A stretch of DNA of 64,000 nucleotides, taken from the NCBI RefSeq assembly GCF_003991225.1, contig NZ_JTFC01000031.1:558001-622000 (forward strand). Direction: 5' to 3'. The notes below the pieces were generated by a model. That model saw only the letters and a list, made by a program, of their open reading frames with translations, was not told where the DNA came from and did not search any database. The translations under genes and the position numbers were made by a program. The stretch is from Candidatus Kurthia intestinigallinarum. Lineage in GTDB: Bacteria; Bacillota; Bacilli; Bacillales_A; Planococcaceae. The stretch's first letter is position 1. The number at the start of each line of letters is the position of its first letter. Below are positions 1 through 8,670 of the stretch, piece after piece.

Positions 1-1370
1 ATATAACGGGTGTCGTGACACTAATTAATACCGATAATCCTTTTTACGTTTTATTCCTAATTTTTGACTTATTGCTTATTTCGCTTTATTTTTCATTCAT
101 ACTCAACGTTGTCATGCTCATTGTGACGTTTCTTGAAACTGGTTTGTTAACGTATTGGTTATTTCCAGAGCTATGGCGCGCCTTATCTAGCGAGCAACTC
201 TTTTGGCTCCTCATCTCAATTTTATTTCTTATTACGTTTAGCCTCGTTCAAGCACTGTATTTACACGCATCAAATCGATCAATCGAACGAAAAAATGTTT
301 CAATGGAAAAAGAGTTTGAATCAAAAGAAGGCTATTTAAAATTGTTTTTTGAGAACGCAAAAGATAGCATTGCTGTTTTTGATTTAGATAATAAAGTCAT
401 TGCCGCCAATCCCGCTTTTGTAAAGCTCTATGGCTGGTCCTTAGAAGAAAGCATCGGTCAACAAATTCCGATGGTTCCGCCAGATTATTATGAAGCTTCG
501 AAAAAACGTATTACGAATATGGTCGCTGGTGAAAGCTTTGACTTACTCCAAACAAAAGATATGAAAAAAGATGGCACTATTTTTGATGCTGAAGTAACAT
601 TGTCACCTATTTTCGATGCAAATGGACAAGTTATTGCGACGTCCGTTATTACACGTGATGTTTCGTATCGTAAGGAAGCGGAGGAATTACGTGTGCAGTC
701 TGAAAAATTAAAAGTGGCGGGTGAAATTGCAGCGGGTGTTGCGCATGAAGTGAAAAATCCACTATCCGTTATTTCAGGCTTCGTTCAAATGATGAATGAA
801 GATGTCAATTCGCCCTATACTTACTATACGAAATTAATTAAATCTGAGATTGACCGTATTAATTTAATTATTAGCGAATTCTTAGTGCTATCTAAACCAC
901 ATGCCCAAGATGCAAAAGATTTTAATATTGAGCATATACTACAAGATATGCTTGCGCTCTTTAAACTTGAAATGGATGTTAAAAACATTACAATTCATGA
1001 GGTTTGGGATGCACCAAATGCTATTATCAAAGGGGATGCTAACCAAATTAAACAGGTGTTTATTAATATTTTCAAAAATGCGATTGAAGCCATTGAAGCA
1101 GAAGGTCATATCGATTTTGCGATGACAACCACTACTACGCACGTCGTTGTAAAAATTTCAGACAACGGCATTGGTATGAAAAAAGACGTTGTTGATAACA
1201 TTTTCCAACCATTCTATACAACGAAAGAAAAAGGAACAGGTCTTGGCATGATGATTACTGAAAAAATCATTCATGAGCATAAAGGAGATATTAAAATTAA
1301 AAGCACATATGGTGTAGGTACGGAATTTACAATTCTATTACCACTCAGCACAATTTTTTATAACAATTAA
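1..1370 (+). CDS. PAS-domain sensor histidine kinase, 5' end outside window
   Basis: Membrane histidine kinase of the sporulation-kinase (KinB-like) type. The frame is open through the left edge, so the N-terminus is cut off; the GTG at 15 is only the first visible start codon. Counted from it, hydrophobic segments lie at about residues 9-28, 29-49 and 61-84, a PAS domain at about 107-225, the phospho-accepting His (about 244) in VAHEVKNPL, and an HATPase domain with N-box NIFKNAIEA, G1 DNGIGM, F-box FQPFYTTK and G2 GTGLGM. No response regulator gene follows before the terminator, which fits an orphan kinase feeding a phosphorelay; that role is inference. Domain calls are secure, the exact subfamily is not. 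Confidence 0.9.
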   Translation, partial: ITGVVTLINTDNPFYVLFLIFDLLLISLYFSFILNVVMLIVTFLETGLLTYWLFPELWRALSSEQLFWLLISILFLITFSLVQALYLHASNRSIERKNVSMEKEFESKEGYLKLFFENAKDSIAVFDLDNKVIAANPAFVKLYGWSLEESIGQQIPMVPPDYYEASKKRITNMVAGESFDLLQTKDMKKDGTIFDAEVTLSPIFDANGQVIATSVITRDVSYRKEAEELRVQSEKLKVAGEIAAGVAHEVKNPLSVISGFVQMMNEDVNSPYTYYTKLIKSEIDRINLIISEFLVLSKPHAQDAKDFNIEHILQDMLALFKLEMDVKNITIHEVWDAPNAIIKGDANQIKQVFINIFKNAIEAIEAEGHIDFAMTTTTTHVVVKISDNGIGMKKDVVDNIFQPFYTTKEKGTGLGMMITEKIIHEHKGDIKIKSTYGVGTEFTILLPLSTIFYNN

Positions 1371-1410
1371 AAAAACACTTCCAGGTAGTATTCTCTGGAA
1401 GTGTTTTTTA
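1369..1410. terminator. bidirectional intrinsic terminator
   Basis: Inverted repeat CACTTCCAG/CTGGAAGTG flanked by A and T runs on both sides. It serves the kinase (plus) and the aldehyde dehydrogenase (minus), whose stop codons flank it. Confidence 0.85.
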
Positions 1411-1411
1411 G

Positions 1412-2788
1412 TTAGCGCATAATTGTTTTTACTAATGCGACTTTCTTTTTATACGGTGGGAATAATACATTATTTGCGAGTTTTGTTGAACGTTTCAAAA
1501 TTGATTTTGGATGTGTGAAACAGTCAAAGCTTGCGCGGCCATGATAATTTCCCATACCCGATTCACCTACCCCACCAAATGGTAAATGTAGTGAGCCAAC
1601 ATGTGTAATCGTATCATTAATGCAACCGCCACCAAATGGTAAGTTTTCTAAGAAATAATCAACAGCCTTATCAGACTCAGAGAATAGGTACGCTGCAAGT
1701 GGTTTTGGTTTCTTTTTAATTAAACGGATTGCCGTTTCTAAATCTTCGTACACTAAAATCGGCATAATCGGGCCAAAAATTTCATCTTCCATAATCGGAC
1801 TATTCCATTTTACATCTTGTAAAACAGTAGGAGCGATGTACAGGTCTTCAGGATCTTGTTGGCCACCAATCAATACCTCACTCTGCATTTGCTGTAGCAA
1901 TGCGCTTAATCGGTCAAATTGACGTGTGTTAATAATCCGACCGAAGTCTTTTGAATTTTGGGGGTCTTTGCCGTAAAATTTTGTCAGCGTTTTTTTCAAT
2001 TGACGTAAAAATGGTACCTTTACTGATTCATGCACAAGCACATAATCTGGTGCCACACATGTTTGACCGGCATTTGTGAATTTACCCCATGCAAGACGTT
2101 TTGCAGCCACCTCTAAATTAGCTGTTTGATCAACGATAGCCGGACTTTTACCACCTAACTCAAGGGCATATGGCGTCAGGCGCTCTGCACAGGCAGCAGC
2201 GACAATTTTGCCGACTGCGACGCTCCCAGTAAAGAAAATAAAGTCAAATTCTGCATGAATTAATCCTTGCACTACTTCTTTCTCACCTTCTACAACAGCC
2301 ACATATTCACGGTCAAATGTTTCCTCTAAAATTTGGCGAACGATCATCGCTGTGTATGGCGCTGTTTCAGCCGGCTTCACAATCGCTGTATTGCCGCCCA
2401 TAATTGCGCCTACTAACGGCTCCATGACTAATTGGAATGGATAGTTAAATGGCCCAATAATACAGGTCACGCCATATGGTTCGCGTACGATAAAGCTTTT
2501 CCCTGGTTGAAATTGAATTGGTGTAGATGCTGTTACAGGATGCATCCATTCCTCTAAGTTTTTCAGTGCGAAACTAATCGAATCGTAAAGAATACCAATT
2601 TCTGTTGCAAAAGCTTCAAAGTCACTTTTGTGTAAATCTCGATATAACGCTTCGGTAATCTTTTTCTCATTACTAGAAATGGCCTTCTTCAGTTTTTTCA
2701 ATTGGTCTTTTCGAAAAGCTAATGAACGCGTTGCACCACTATCAAAATATCGGCGTTGTTCGTCAATTAAATGTTCAATATGTTCCAC
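1412..2788 (-). CDS. NAD(P)-dependent aldehyde dehydrogenase (class 3 / YwdH-like)
   Basis: Oxidises aldehydes to acids in the cytoplasm; 458 residues, the usual size of the short class-3 group (B. subtilis YwdH is similar). The cofactor-binding FTGSVAVGK, the general-base region LELGGKSP and the catalytic cysteine in NAGQTCVAP are all present, as is the C-terminal GGVGESGMGNYHG segment typical of the group. It starts with GTG (VEHIEHL); an AAGGGGGAA ribosome site sits about 7 bases upstream. It is monocistronic between two terminator regions. The substrate cannot be told from sequence; long-chain or aromatic aldehydes are usual for this group. Confidence 0.9.
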   Translation of the reverse strand: MEHIEHLIDEQRRYFDSGATRSLAFRKDQLKKLKKAISSNEKKITEALYRDLHKSDFEAFATEIGILYDSISFALKNLEEWMHPVTASTPIQFQPGKSFIVREPYGVTCIIGPFNYPFQLVMEPLVGAIMGGNTAIVKPAETAPYTAMIVRQILEETFDREYVAVVEGEKEVVQGLIHAEFDFIFFTGSVAVGKIVAAACAERLTPYALELGGKSPAIVDQTANLEVAAKRLAWGKFTNAGQTCVAPDYVLVHESVKVPFLRQLKKTLTKFYGKDPQNSKDFGRIINTRQFDRLSALLQQMQSEVLIGGQQDPEDLYIAPTVLQDVKWNSPIMEDEIFGPIMPILVYEDLETAIRLIKKKPKPLAAYLFSESDKAVDYFLENLPFGGGCINDTITHVGSLHLPFGGVGESGMGNYHGRASFDCFTHPKSILKRSTKLANNVLFPPYKKKVALVKTIMR

Positions 2789-2942
2789 GTGTTGTTTCCC
2801 CCTTCACTTCACTATTAGTTGAATTGTATCACTTTTCCACGCTTCTCTTCCATTCGTACCTTCTCAAATTATTCCAAATAAAACGGTTTAAGACATCCCA
2901 AAAGGAGGAAAGCTAATAAATAACGACGAGAAAGGATGATGA

Positions 2943-3365
2943 ATGATGACAGTATTCTTTACTTCACAAGCAACAGCGAAAAATGGACGAGAAGGTCATG
3001 TTGAATCAAATACCGGTTCAATTAACATCGACCTCACAAATCCAGCGAAAGATAAAGATCCTTCAAAAACAAATCCTGAAGAACTATTTGCAGCAGGTTA
3101 TGCAGCCTGCTATGATGGTGCGCTCAACTTAGCAGCGAAAAAAGCCGGCCATAAAATCGACTCTACCGTCACAGCAAAAGTTAGCCTACAATCAGATGAA
3201 AATGATGGTGGTTTTAAAATTGGTGTCATTCTAGTTGTTGATATTCAAGGTGTATCCCAAGAAGTTGGTGAGGAACTTACGGCTACTGCCCATCAAAATT
3301 GTCCATACTCTAAAGCAACACGTGACAATATCGATGTAGAAATTATTACACAAGCACAAATTTAA
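2943..3365 (+). CDS. organic hydroperoxide resistance protein, Ohr/OsmC family
   Basis: Thiol peroxidase that reduces organic hydroperoxides in the cytoplasm. At 140 residues it is full length. The two redox cysteines are present: Cys56 in FAAGYAACYDGAL and Cys120 in HQNCPYSKATR, the Ohr (rather than OsmC) signature. Start ATG 2943 (MMTVFF) has AAAGGA 6 bases upstream; ATG 2946 is equally possible. A second good ribosome-site-like sequence (AAAGGAGG, 2900-2907) lies further upstream without a start codon at the right distance. The usual MarR-type regulator OhrR is not adjacent. OhrA versus OhrB cannot be decided, so no symbol is given. Confidence 0.93.
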   Translation: MMTVFFTSQATAKNGREGHVESNTGSINIDLTNPAKDKDPSKTNPEELFAAGYAACYDGALNLAAKKAGHKIDSTVTAKVSLQSDENDGGFKIGVILVVDIQGVSQEVGEELTATAHQNCPYSKATRDNIDVEIITQAQI

Positions 3366-3445
3366 TGTTGCATTTTTTTAAAACATCTGTATAATTAAAT
3401 ACTAGGTGCCAAACCTATTGCTATTCTTTTTTGAATAGCAGACTT

Positions 3446-3490
3446 ACTCGCTCATAACAGCCGGATGCTGGAGCGAGTTTGTTTTTTTCG
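3446..3490 (+). terminator. terminator downstream of ohr
   Basis: Stem ACTCGCTC/GAGCGAGT followed by TTGTTTTTTT. It lies inside a palindrome-rich 95-bp stretch (see findings). Confidence 0.6.
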
Positions 3491-3545
3491 GCGGGAAGAT
3501 GAGCTCCCGCCATTTTATTTTGTCTAAAATCGTATGCACATATAT

Positions 3546-3590
3546 AAAAAGGACGTTCACACTGTAATTTCAATGTGAACGTCCTTATTT
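3546..3590 (-). terminator. terminator of ykaA-pit
   Basis: Twelve-base stem AAGGACGTTCAC/GTGAACGTCCTT immediately after the pit stop codon, followed on the minus strand by a T-rich stretch. Confidence 0.85.
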
Positions 3591-3593
3591 TAT

Positions 3594-4592
3594 TTAGACA
3601 AATAAATTTAATAGCAAGTAAATTAATCCTGCTAATGTTGCTGAGATTGGTAATGTAATAATCCATGTTAAGACGATTTTACGAGCAACGCCCCATTTTA
3701 CGCCTTTCACACGTTGTGCTGCACCAACACCCATGATAGCTGAAGAAATAACATGTGTCGTTGATACTGGCAAATGAATCAATGTCGCACCGAAAATGAT
3801 TGAAGCAGATGAAAGGTCAGCTGCTACACCATTTACTGGACGAATTTTCATGATTTTACCACCAACTGTTTTGATGATTTTATAACCACCAATTGACGTA
3901 CCTAGACCCATTGCAAGCGCACAGGCAAAACGTACCCATTCCTGTACCTCATCATCTGATTGCATACCTGCAGCAATTAAAGCCATTGTAATGATACCCA
4001 TTGCTTTTTGCGCATCGTTTGTACCATGCGTGAAAGCTTGTAATGCTGCCGTACCAATTTGTACTGTACGGAAGCCTTTATTCGTTTTATATAAATTAAA
4101 GCCCTTAAATATAACTTTAAAGAGTGACATCATCAAGAATCCGACCGCAATCGCGATAAACGGAGATAGAAGTAACGCTTGTAAAATTTTAATGAAGCCT
4201 TCGTAGTTTAAAATACCAAAACCTGCTGCGGCAATTGCGGCACCCGCAATCGAACCGATAATTGCATGAGATGAACTTGATGGAATCCCGAAGTACCATG
4301 TAATTAAGTTCCATGCAATTGCGGCAATTAATGCTGCTAAAATAACGAGCGTCCCATTTTGAAGAGCAAATGGGTCAACAATATCTTTCGTAATCGCCTT
4401 CGCTACACCTGTGAATGTAATCGCACCAACAAAGTTCATGATTGCTGCCATAATTACAGCTGTTTTTGGTGGTAACGCACGTGTTGAAACCGATGTAGCA
4501 ATGGCATTTGCTGTGTCATGGAAGCCGTTAATGAAGTCAAATGCAAGTGCAAAGACAACGACCAAAAGCGTTAAAAGTATTAGTGTATCCAT
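3594..4592 (-). CDS. pit: low-affinity inorganic phosphate transporter, PiT family
   Basis: Ion-coupled phosphate (or metal-phosphate) permease of the plasma membrane, 332 residues with about ten hydrophobic segments. The PiT signature is duplicated: DFINGFHDTANAIATSV near the N-terminus and FTHGTNDAQKAMGI in the second half. It lies 16 bases downstream of ykaA, a DUF47 accessory protein, and the pair is co-transcribed in Bacillus as well. ATG 4592 has a modest AGAGGCAGG ribosome site. Ends in a strong terminator. Function is secure at family level. Confidence 0.93.
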   Translation of the reverse strand: MDTLILLTLLVVVFALAFDFINGFHDTANAIATSVSTRALPPKTAVIMAAIMNFVGAITFTGVAKAITKDIVDPFALQNGTLVILAALIAAIAWNLITWYFGIPSSSSHAIIGSIAGAAIAAAGFGILNYEGFIKILQALLLSPFIAIAVGFLMMSLFKVIFKGFNLYKTNKGFRTVQIGTAALQAFTHGTNDAQKAMGIITMALIAAGMQSDDEVQEWVRFACALAMGLGTSIGGYKIIKTVGGKIMKIRPVNGVAADLSSASIIFGATLIHLPVSTTHVISSAIMGVGAAQRVKGVKWGVARKIVLTWIITLPISATLAGLIYLLLNLFV

Positions 4593-4608
4593 CTAATCAG
4601 CCTGCCTC

Positions 4609-5229
4609 TTATGCATTTCGCATGATGATTGTTTCCATAGTATTGGCTACTGTTTGGCAATCATCCGCGATATCTTCAAGTTGTTCGTAAATATCCTTAT
4701 ACTGAATAATACGAATTGGATCTGTTTCGTGTAAGAACAGTTGCTTGATTGATTTTCGTAATACTTCATCACATTTTGATTCGTAATCTTTAATTTTAAT
4801 AGCATTTTCGCGCATCTCAACTAATTTTTTGTTTTGCAATTTCTCCATTGCTAACACAATTTCATCTGAGCTTGCTACGATATTTTCTACGAATCTGTTC
4901 ATCGAATCATCTGCTTCAACAATACCAAACATGTCAAAGTGGGCGATACATTCTTCCATACCGTCTAATACATCATCCATGCTGTTCGCAAGTTGTAAAA
5001 TATCTTCACGCTCGATTGGCGTCATAAATGATTTGTTTAACATCACGATTAATTCATGAATTAACTTATCACCATCTGTTTCATATTGTTTCATCTGCTT
5101 GCTAATCTCAGCTAGATCTTCTTTGTTATGGATGTGGAAATCATTTGCGAAGTGTAAACCTTTTTGAACATTCACTGCAATTTCCGCTAATTTGTTAAAG
5201 AATGGATCGTCTTTTTTTCGATTAAACAT
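4609..5229 (-). CDS. ykaA: DUF47/PhoU-like phosphate transport accessory protein (YkaA)
   Basis: Cytosolic all-helical protein of 206 residues in the DUF47 (PhoU-like) family, encoded with PiT transporters in many bacteria and thought to regulate them. Acidic helical stretches such as QLANSMDDVLDGMEE and DIYEQLEDIADDCQTVAN are the metal-binding bundle motifs of PhoU-like folds. ATG 5229 is preceded by AGGAGG at good spacing. First gene of the ykaA-pit operon. The 390 bases upstream have no gene but carry a structured leader (see 5272-5325). Confidence 0.92.
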   Translation of the reverse strand: MFNRKKDDPFFNKLAEIAVNVQKGLHFANDFHIHNKEDLAEISKQMKQYETDGDKLIHELIVMLNKSFMTPIEREDILQLANSMDDVLDGMEECIAHFDMFGIVEADDSMNRFVENIVASSDEIVLAMEKLQNKKLVEMRENAIKIKDYESKCDEVLRKSIKQLFLHETDPIRIIQYKDIYEQLEDIADDCQTVANTMETIIMRNA

Positions 5230-5271
5230 AAGTTCCTCCTAGAGCTTGTGTGTTTTCTTTTTTATAAAAAT

Positions 5272-5325
5272 GAAGCTGTTTACAGCCTCGTATTTCCTAG
5301 TTCAACGGCGTAGCCCTCTAGCTTT
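5272..5325 (-). other. candidate structured leader upstream of ykaA-pit
   Basis: On the minus strand, between about 40 and 100 bases before the ykaA start, AAGCT/AGCTT ends can close a structure that contains CTAG/CTAG and GAGGCTGT/ACAGCTTC helices. It does not match any riboswitch class I recognise. The rest of 5230-5620 is AT-rich; I see no further gene in it. Could be a structured 5' UTR or a decayed repeat. Confidence 0.35.
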
Positions 5326-5574
5326 TGTCGCTTGCCTTAGTCATCTTAACAATTTTTTAATTCCGTTGCTTTGAAATTTACATTACTTAATGCAATATTT
5401 ACAATTCTGTAATATTACCGTTCATTTTTTGGAAAAAATGTTGGTAAATTTAGTATTATTCCTCACAAAATAGCTGAATAAGACTTTAAAAAGATAATAT
5501 GAATGTCTTTTCAAACAGTATACCCGTTTTTTCATGACATTTCGCCTTTTACAATTTACAAACTAATTTTCAAC

Positions 5575-5618
5575 AAAAAAAGCAGCTCACATTGCTCATG
5601 AGACTGCTCTTTTTAAGG
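5575..5618 (-). terminator. terminator of the histidine phosphatase gene
   Basis: Imperfect stem pairing AGCAGTCTCATGA with its partner around GCAATG, ending in seven T on the minus strand. Confidence 0.65.
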
Positions 5619-5620
5619 AG

Positions 5621-6193
5621 TTATACCATTAAATGATGGGTTTCATTGTACTTTCCAAGCCACCACTTGCTATCTTTTGTATACATCGTACTAATGCCTC
5701 CATTAGATAGCCTTGCATTTTGCGGGAACAGATCATCGTTTTCAACAATTTGAAATAAATTATGAATAACTGCACCATGTGCCACTAAAATAACAGCATC
5801 GTTCGGATATTGCTGTTCGATAATACGTAAACCTTCTTTTAAGCGTGCAATAAAATGTGAAAATGATTCCTGGCCCGGATAATTTTTTCTAGGATACACT
5901 TTTGAACGTTCTTCATACGTCATCCCCTCCGCTTGGCCAAATGCACGCTCTTGAAACGCTGATAATTGGGTAATTGGTAACTGAAATGGCTCATTTATAA
6001 TCGCGGCCGTATCCGAAGCACGTTTCAGGGGGCTCGTAAAAATAGCGACTGCTTTATTGTCATGAAAATAATTTCTACATGCGGTCGCCTGAGCAATGCC
6101 ACTCGTATTTAATGGTATATCTGTTGCCCCTTGTAAGCGGCCTTGGCGATTCCAATCCGTCTCGCCATGTCGTACTACATAGACCTTTGTCAT
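5621..6193 (-). CDS. histidine phosphatase family protein (PhoE/phosphoglycerate mutase-like)
   Basis: Cytosolic phosphohydrolase with a phospho-histidine intermediate. The catalytic motif VVRHGETDWN lies at the very N-terminus (His about residue 8), the second histidine is in LVAHGAVIHNL, and TSPLKRASDTA matches the conserved arginine-containing block. I start at ATG 6193 (MTKVYVV; ribosome site GGGGTGGAAAG) rather than the in-frame ATG at 6253, which would add 20 residues with no family match; this gives 190 residues, the size of B. subtilis PhoE. Monocistronic. The substrate is unknown; broad-specificity phosphatase activity is the family default. Confidence 0.87.
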   Translation of the reverse strand: MTKVYVVRHGETDWNRQGRLQGATDIPLNTSGIAQATACRNYFHDNKAVAIFTSPLKRASDTAAIINEPFQLPITQLSAFQERAFGQAEGMTYEERSKVYPRKNYPGQESFSHFIARLKEGLRIIEQQYPNDAVILVAHGAVIHNLFQIVENDDLFPQNARLSNGGISTMYTKDSKWWLGKYNETHHLMV

Positions 6194-6261
6194 CGCTTTC
6201 CACCCCATTTGTTTAGTCACTTCATAGTAACACAAAAATTGGAATTCAGGCATCTTTTCAT

Positions 6262-6296
6262 ATGAAAATAGCGCTCTCTAAAGAGAACGCTATTTG
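6262..6296 (-). terminator. terminator of the nuclease gene
   Basis: Stem AAATAGCG/CGCTATTT with an inner CTCT/AGAG pairing; short T run on the minus strand. Confidence 0.6.
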
Positions 6297-6300
6297 TTGA

Positions 6301-7140
6301 TTATGAGCCTTTTTTAAATCCTGCTTTTTGTGCTTCTTCTTCGCTACAAAACATTTTTTCTTCTTGTACATTATCGTAATTATTTGTGCCTGGAAGGAAG
6401 TAATTTTTATTACCCTTGGCATTAATATTTCCTTTAATTGTACAAGCCTCATCTGATTTCGTTGATGAATTATTTGTTGAAGATGTTGTTTTAGATTGTG
6501 CTTGAGTTGCTTTATTTGTTGATACAGATTTTTCTAATGAGCCATTTTTATCTGGATTTTGTCCTGCTGACCAGCCTGGCACTTTTGATTTTACAAAGCC
6601 GCGATTTGTAACATAGCCTGGATATTGCCAAATCCCGCGATTCGCTGCTTTCGCTTCATCCTGCGCCTTATAATAATCATCTAAATGTGCAGCTTGTTTG
6701 TTGTAAACATAGCCTACACGTACAAGTCCCTCTTTAATTAACTGCTCCTGTACACTTTTACCGTCCACATAAACATATGCTAATAAACGACCGTATTTAT
6801 CTTTTTTGTCACCCGTTTTATCAAACTCAAGTGACACTACTTCCGCGTTATTAATTAAATCACGATTTCGCTTTTGGGCTTCTTTCCCAAACGGCTGTTC
6901 TCCGAGCTGTTTATGATACATTTCTGGTGCATCAATTAATAAAAAACGCACGCTCGATACTTTACCATCATACTTTACCTTCATTGTGTCGCCATCCATG
7001 ACACTAACAACTTCCACTTGTTCGCCTACTATTTTTTGTTCGTTTGAACCCGTAGTTGATGATGTCAACGTGTTCGGTTCTGTACAACCTGCTAATACAA
7101 ATAGCGCAGCTGCCACGAATAATCCTATTATTTTTTTCAT
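6301..7140 (-). CDS. secreted thermonuclease (SNase) lipoprotein
   Basis: Exported, lipid-anchored nuclease of 279 residues. A signal peptide ends in the lipobox LAGC (Cys about 19). Residues about 43-175 are a staphylococcal-nuclease domain with the active-site blocks VMDGDTMKV, RFLLIDAPE, DKYGRLLAYV and KEGLVRVGYV. A Ser/Thr/Asn-rich linker follows, then a small C-terminal module with CTIKGNINAKGNKNYFLPG and Cys in MFCSEEEAQKAGF, a cell-surface module often attached to such nucleases (the 'sunset' type, I believe). ATG 7140 has GAGGGAGGA upstream. Probable roles are extracellular DNA degradation, nutrient or phosphate scavenging, or DNA processing; these are inference. Confidence 0.92.
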   Translation of the reverse strand: MKKIIGLFVAAALFVLAGCTEPNTLTSSTTGSNEQKIVGEQVEVVSVMDGDTMKVKYDGKVSSVRFLLIDAPEMYHKQLGEQPFGKEAQKRNRDLINNAEVVSLEFDKTGDKKDKYGRLLAYVYVDGKSVQEQLIKEGLVRVGYVYNKQAAHLDDYYKAQDEAKAANRGIWQYPGYVTNRGFVKSKVPGWSAGQNPDKNGSLEKSVSTNKATQAQSKTTSSTNNSSTKSDEACTIKGNINAKGNKNYFLPGTNNYDNVQEEKMFCSEEEAQKAGFKKGS

Positions 7141-7179
7141 ATAACGTCCTCCCTCTCACTCCGTTTATTTTAACGAATA

Positions 7180-7207
7180 AAAAAAGGGCTGACAATGCAA
7201 CCCTTGC
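7180..7207 (-). terminator. terminator of yutG
   Basis: Stem AAGGG/CCCTT around a 12-base loop, then seven T on the minus strand. Confidence 0.7.
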
Positions 7208-7210
7208 GTT

Positions 7211-7756
7211 TTAAACGAATTCATATTGTGGCAATGTCTCGCCACGTTCTTCTAAATCACGAATTTGGTGTGCTAAACGTGATGATGCCGCCGCTGCAAT
7301 ACTACCGACTAAATCATCTAAAAATGTATGAACCTTATCACCATCTTTGACATCTAATTTATTAATGATACCGATTTTTTCTTTATCTAAATGGCCATAT
7401 GTCGTCAGTGAAATACTACCATATGATTGTGCTGCTCCAACCGCAATCGTTTCATCGATTCCAAATAAACTTTCATCTGAAACAATTAGTTGCTGTAATG
7501 GCTGTGATAATAAGCCTTTTTCCGCTAATTCATCTAGTTCAATGCCGACTAAAACAGCGTGCTGAATTTCACGTTTCCCTAATACTTTATGCACCGATTG
7601 ATCACAGTGCTCGATTGTCAGGCCTTTACTATACGGTGCTTGCACAGTATAGACAATTTCGGCGATATCCCGTACAGTCACACCACGACGTTCAAGCGCC
7701 TTATATGTGGCTTCTGTTACTTCTTTAGACGGTACTTTTAACGCGCGATTAAACAT
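7211..7756 (-). CDS. yutG: PgpA-family protein, YutG-like
   Basis: Soluble member of the phosphatidylglycerophosphatase A family, 181 residues. Conserved acidic motifs include IELDELAEKG and HTFLDDLVGSIAAA; the family's GIDETIAVG block is also present. It lacks the membrane helices of E. coli PgpA, as do the Bacillus YutG proteins, so dephosphorylation of phosphatidylglycerophosphate is a family assignment rather than something visible here. ATG 7756 has AGAAGGAA upstream. Divergent from the yjcH operon. Confidence 0.85.
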   Translation of the reverse strand: MFNRALKVPSKEVTEATYKALERRGVTVRDIAEIVYTVQAPYSKGLTIEHCDQSVHKVLGKREIQHAVLVGIELDELAEKGLLSQPLQQLIVSDESLFGIDETIAVGAAQSYGSISLTTYGHLDKEKIGIINKLDVKDGDKVHTFLDDLVGSIAAAASSRLAHQIRDLEERGETLPQYEFV

Positions 7757-7778
7757 AAATTAATTCCTTCTTTCTATG

Positions 7779-7806
7779 TTGCATTTATCTCAATGCTTCC
7801 TATTAT
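7779..7806 (+). promoter_or_regulatory. candidate SigA promoter of yjcH-yjcG-yjcF
   Basis: TTGCAT (7779-7784), 16 bp, TATTAT (7801-7806), about 55 bases ahead of the yjcH start. Confidence 0.4.
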
Positions 7807-7863
7807 AACTTACTATGATTGTATGATACAATTCTCCTACAATTGATAAAGGAGGTTTCTTTC

Positions 7864-8586
7864 GTGGAAACTGGTACCATCAAAGAATTTTCATTTTACA
7901 GCGATTCGTTAGCTGAAGAACTAACAATTTATATTTATTTACCTGCAGACTACACCCCAATGATGAGCTATCCTGTCATTATTGCTGCAGATGGCAAAGA
8001 TTATATCCAGCTTGGTCGTGTTTCAGGAGTCATGAACGAATTGATTGAAAATGGTGATATCGAAGACACCATTTTTGTCGCAATTCCTTATAAAAGTGTC
8101 CAAGACCGCCGCGATAAATATTTACCTAGTGGCATTAAACATGAGGCCTATCTAACATTTCTAACAAAGGAGCTCATTCCTTATTTAGACGACAATTATT
8201 CAACCGAAGATGCGCCAGAAGCTCGTACATTAATAGGCGATTCACAAGCCGCAACCATTTCACTACTTGCAGCACTTCGTCATCCTGAAACATTCCACCA
8301 TGTCATTATGCATTCTCCTTATGTCAATGAAGAAGTAATGGAAATTGTTCGGAATGTACAAAACGTTCAGGACTATACAATCTATCATGCAATTGGCAAA
8401 AAAGAAACAGAAGTGCGCACAACTGACCATAAAATAAAAGATTTTCTAACGCCTAACCGCGAGCTACATGCACTAATGGTGGCACGTGAATTTAATTTGT
8501 ATTATATCGAATTAGAAGGTGACCATACGTGGAAAACGTGGCAGCCTGACCTACACCGCGCCTTCATACAAAACTTTTTGCTGTAA
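7864..8586 (+). CDS. yjcH: alpha/beta-hydrolase esterase-family protein, YjcH-like
   Basis: Putative cytosolic esterase of 240 residues. It has the alpha/beta-hydrolase pattern: YPVIIAADGKDY early, a nucleophile elbow TLIGDSQAATIS (G-D-S-Q-A rather than the usual GxSxG), and a terminal histidine in ELEGDHTWKTW. I start at GTG 7864, which has AAAGGAGG 8 bases upstream; the in-frame ATG at 7819 has no ribosome site. It heads a three-gene set (yjcH, yjcG, yjcF) that also occurs in B. subtilis. The substrate is unknown. Confidence 0.87.
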   Translation: METGTIKEFSFYSDSLAEELTIYIYLPADYTPMMSYPVIIAADGKDYIQLGRVSGVMNELIENGDIEDTIFVAIPYKSVQDRRDKYLPSGIKHEAYLTFLTKELIPYLDDNYSTEDAPEARTLIGDSQAATISLLAALRHPETFHHVIMHSPYVNEEVMEIVRNVQNVQDYTIYHAIGKKETEVRTTDHKIKDFLTPNRELHALMVAREFNLYYIELEGDHTWKTWQPDLHRAFIQNFLL

Positions 8587-8670
8587 TTCCCTATGCTCTC
8601 GCTAAATTTTTCGCCGTTTTTCTGTTATACTAAAAATTACGATAACTGTTATTTTAAGGAGGCTTTTTTC

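Noticed and set aside
2814-2830. Possible OhrR operator (TTAGTTGAATTGTAT) between the aldehyde dehydrogenase and ohr genes
   Set aside because: Only one half matches TACAATTNAATTGTA; no ohrR gene nearby.
3421-3666. 81-codon minus-strand ORF overlapping pit
   Set aside because: It reads through two terminator hairpins and into the 3' end of pit in another frame; no family match.
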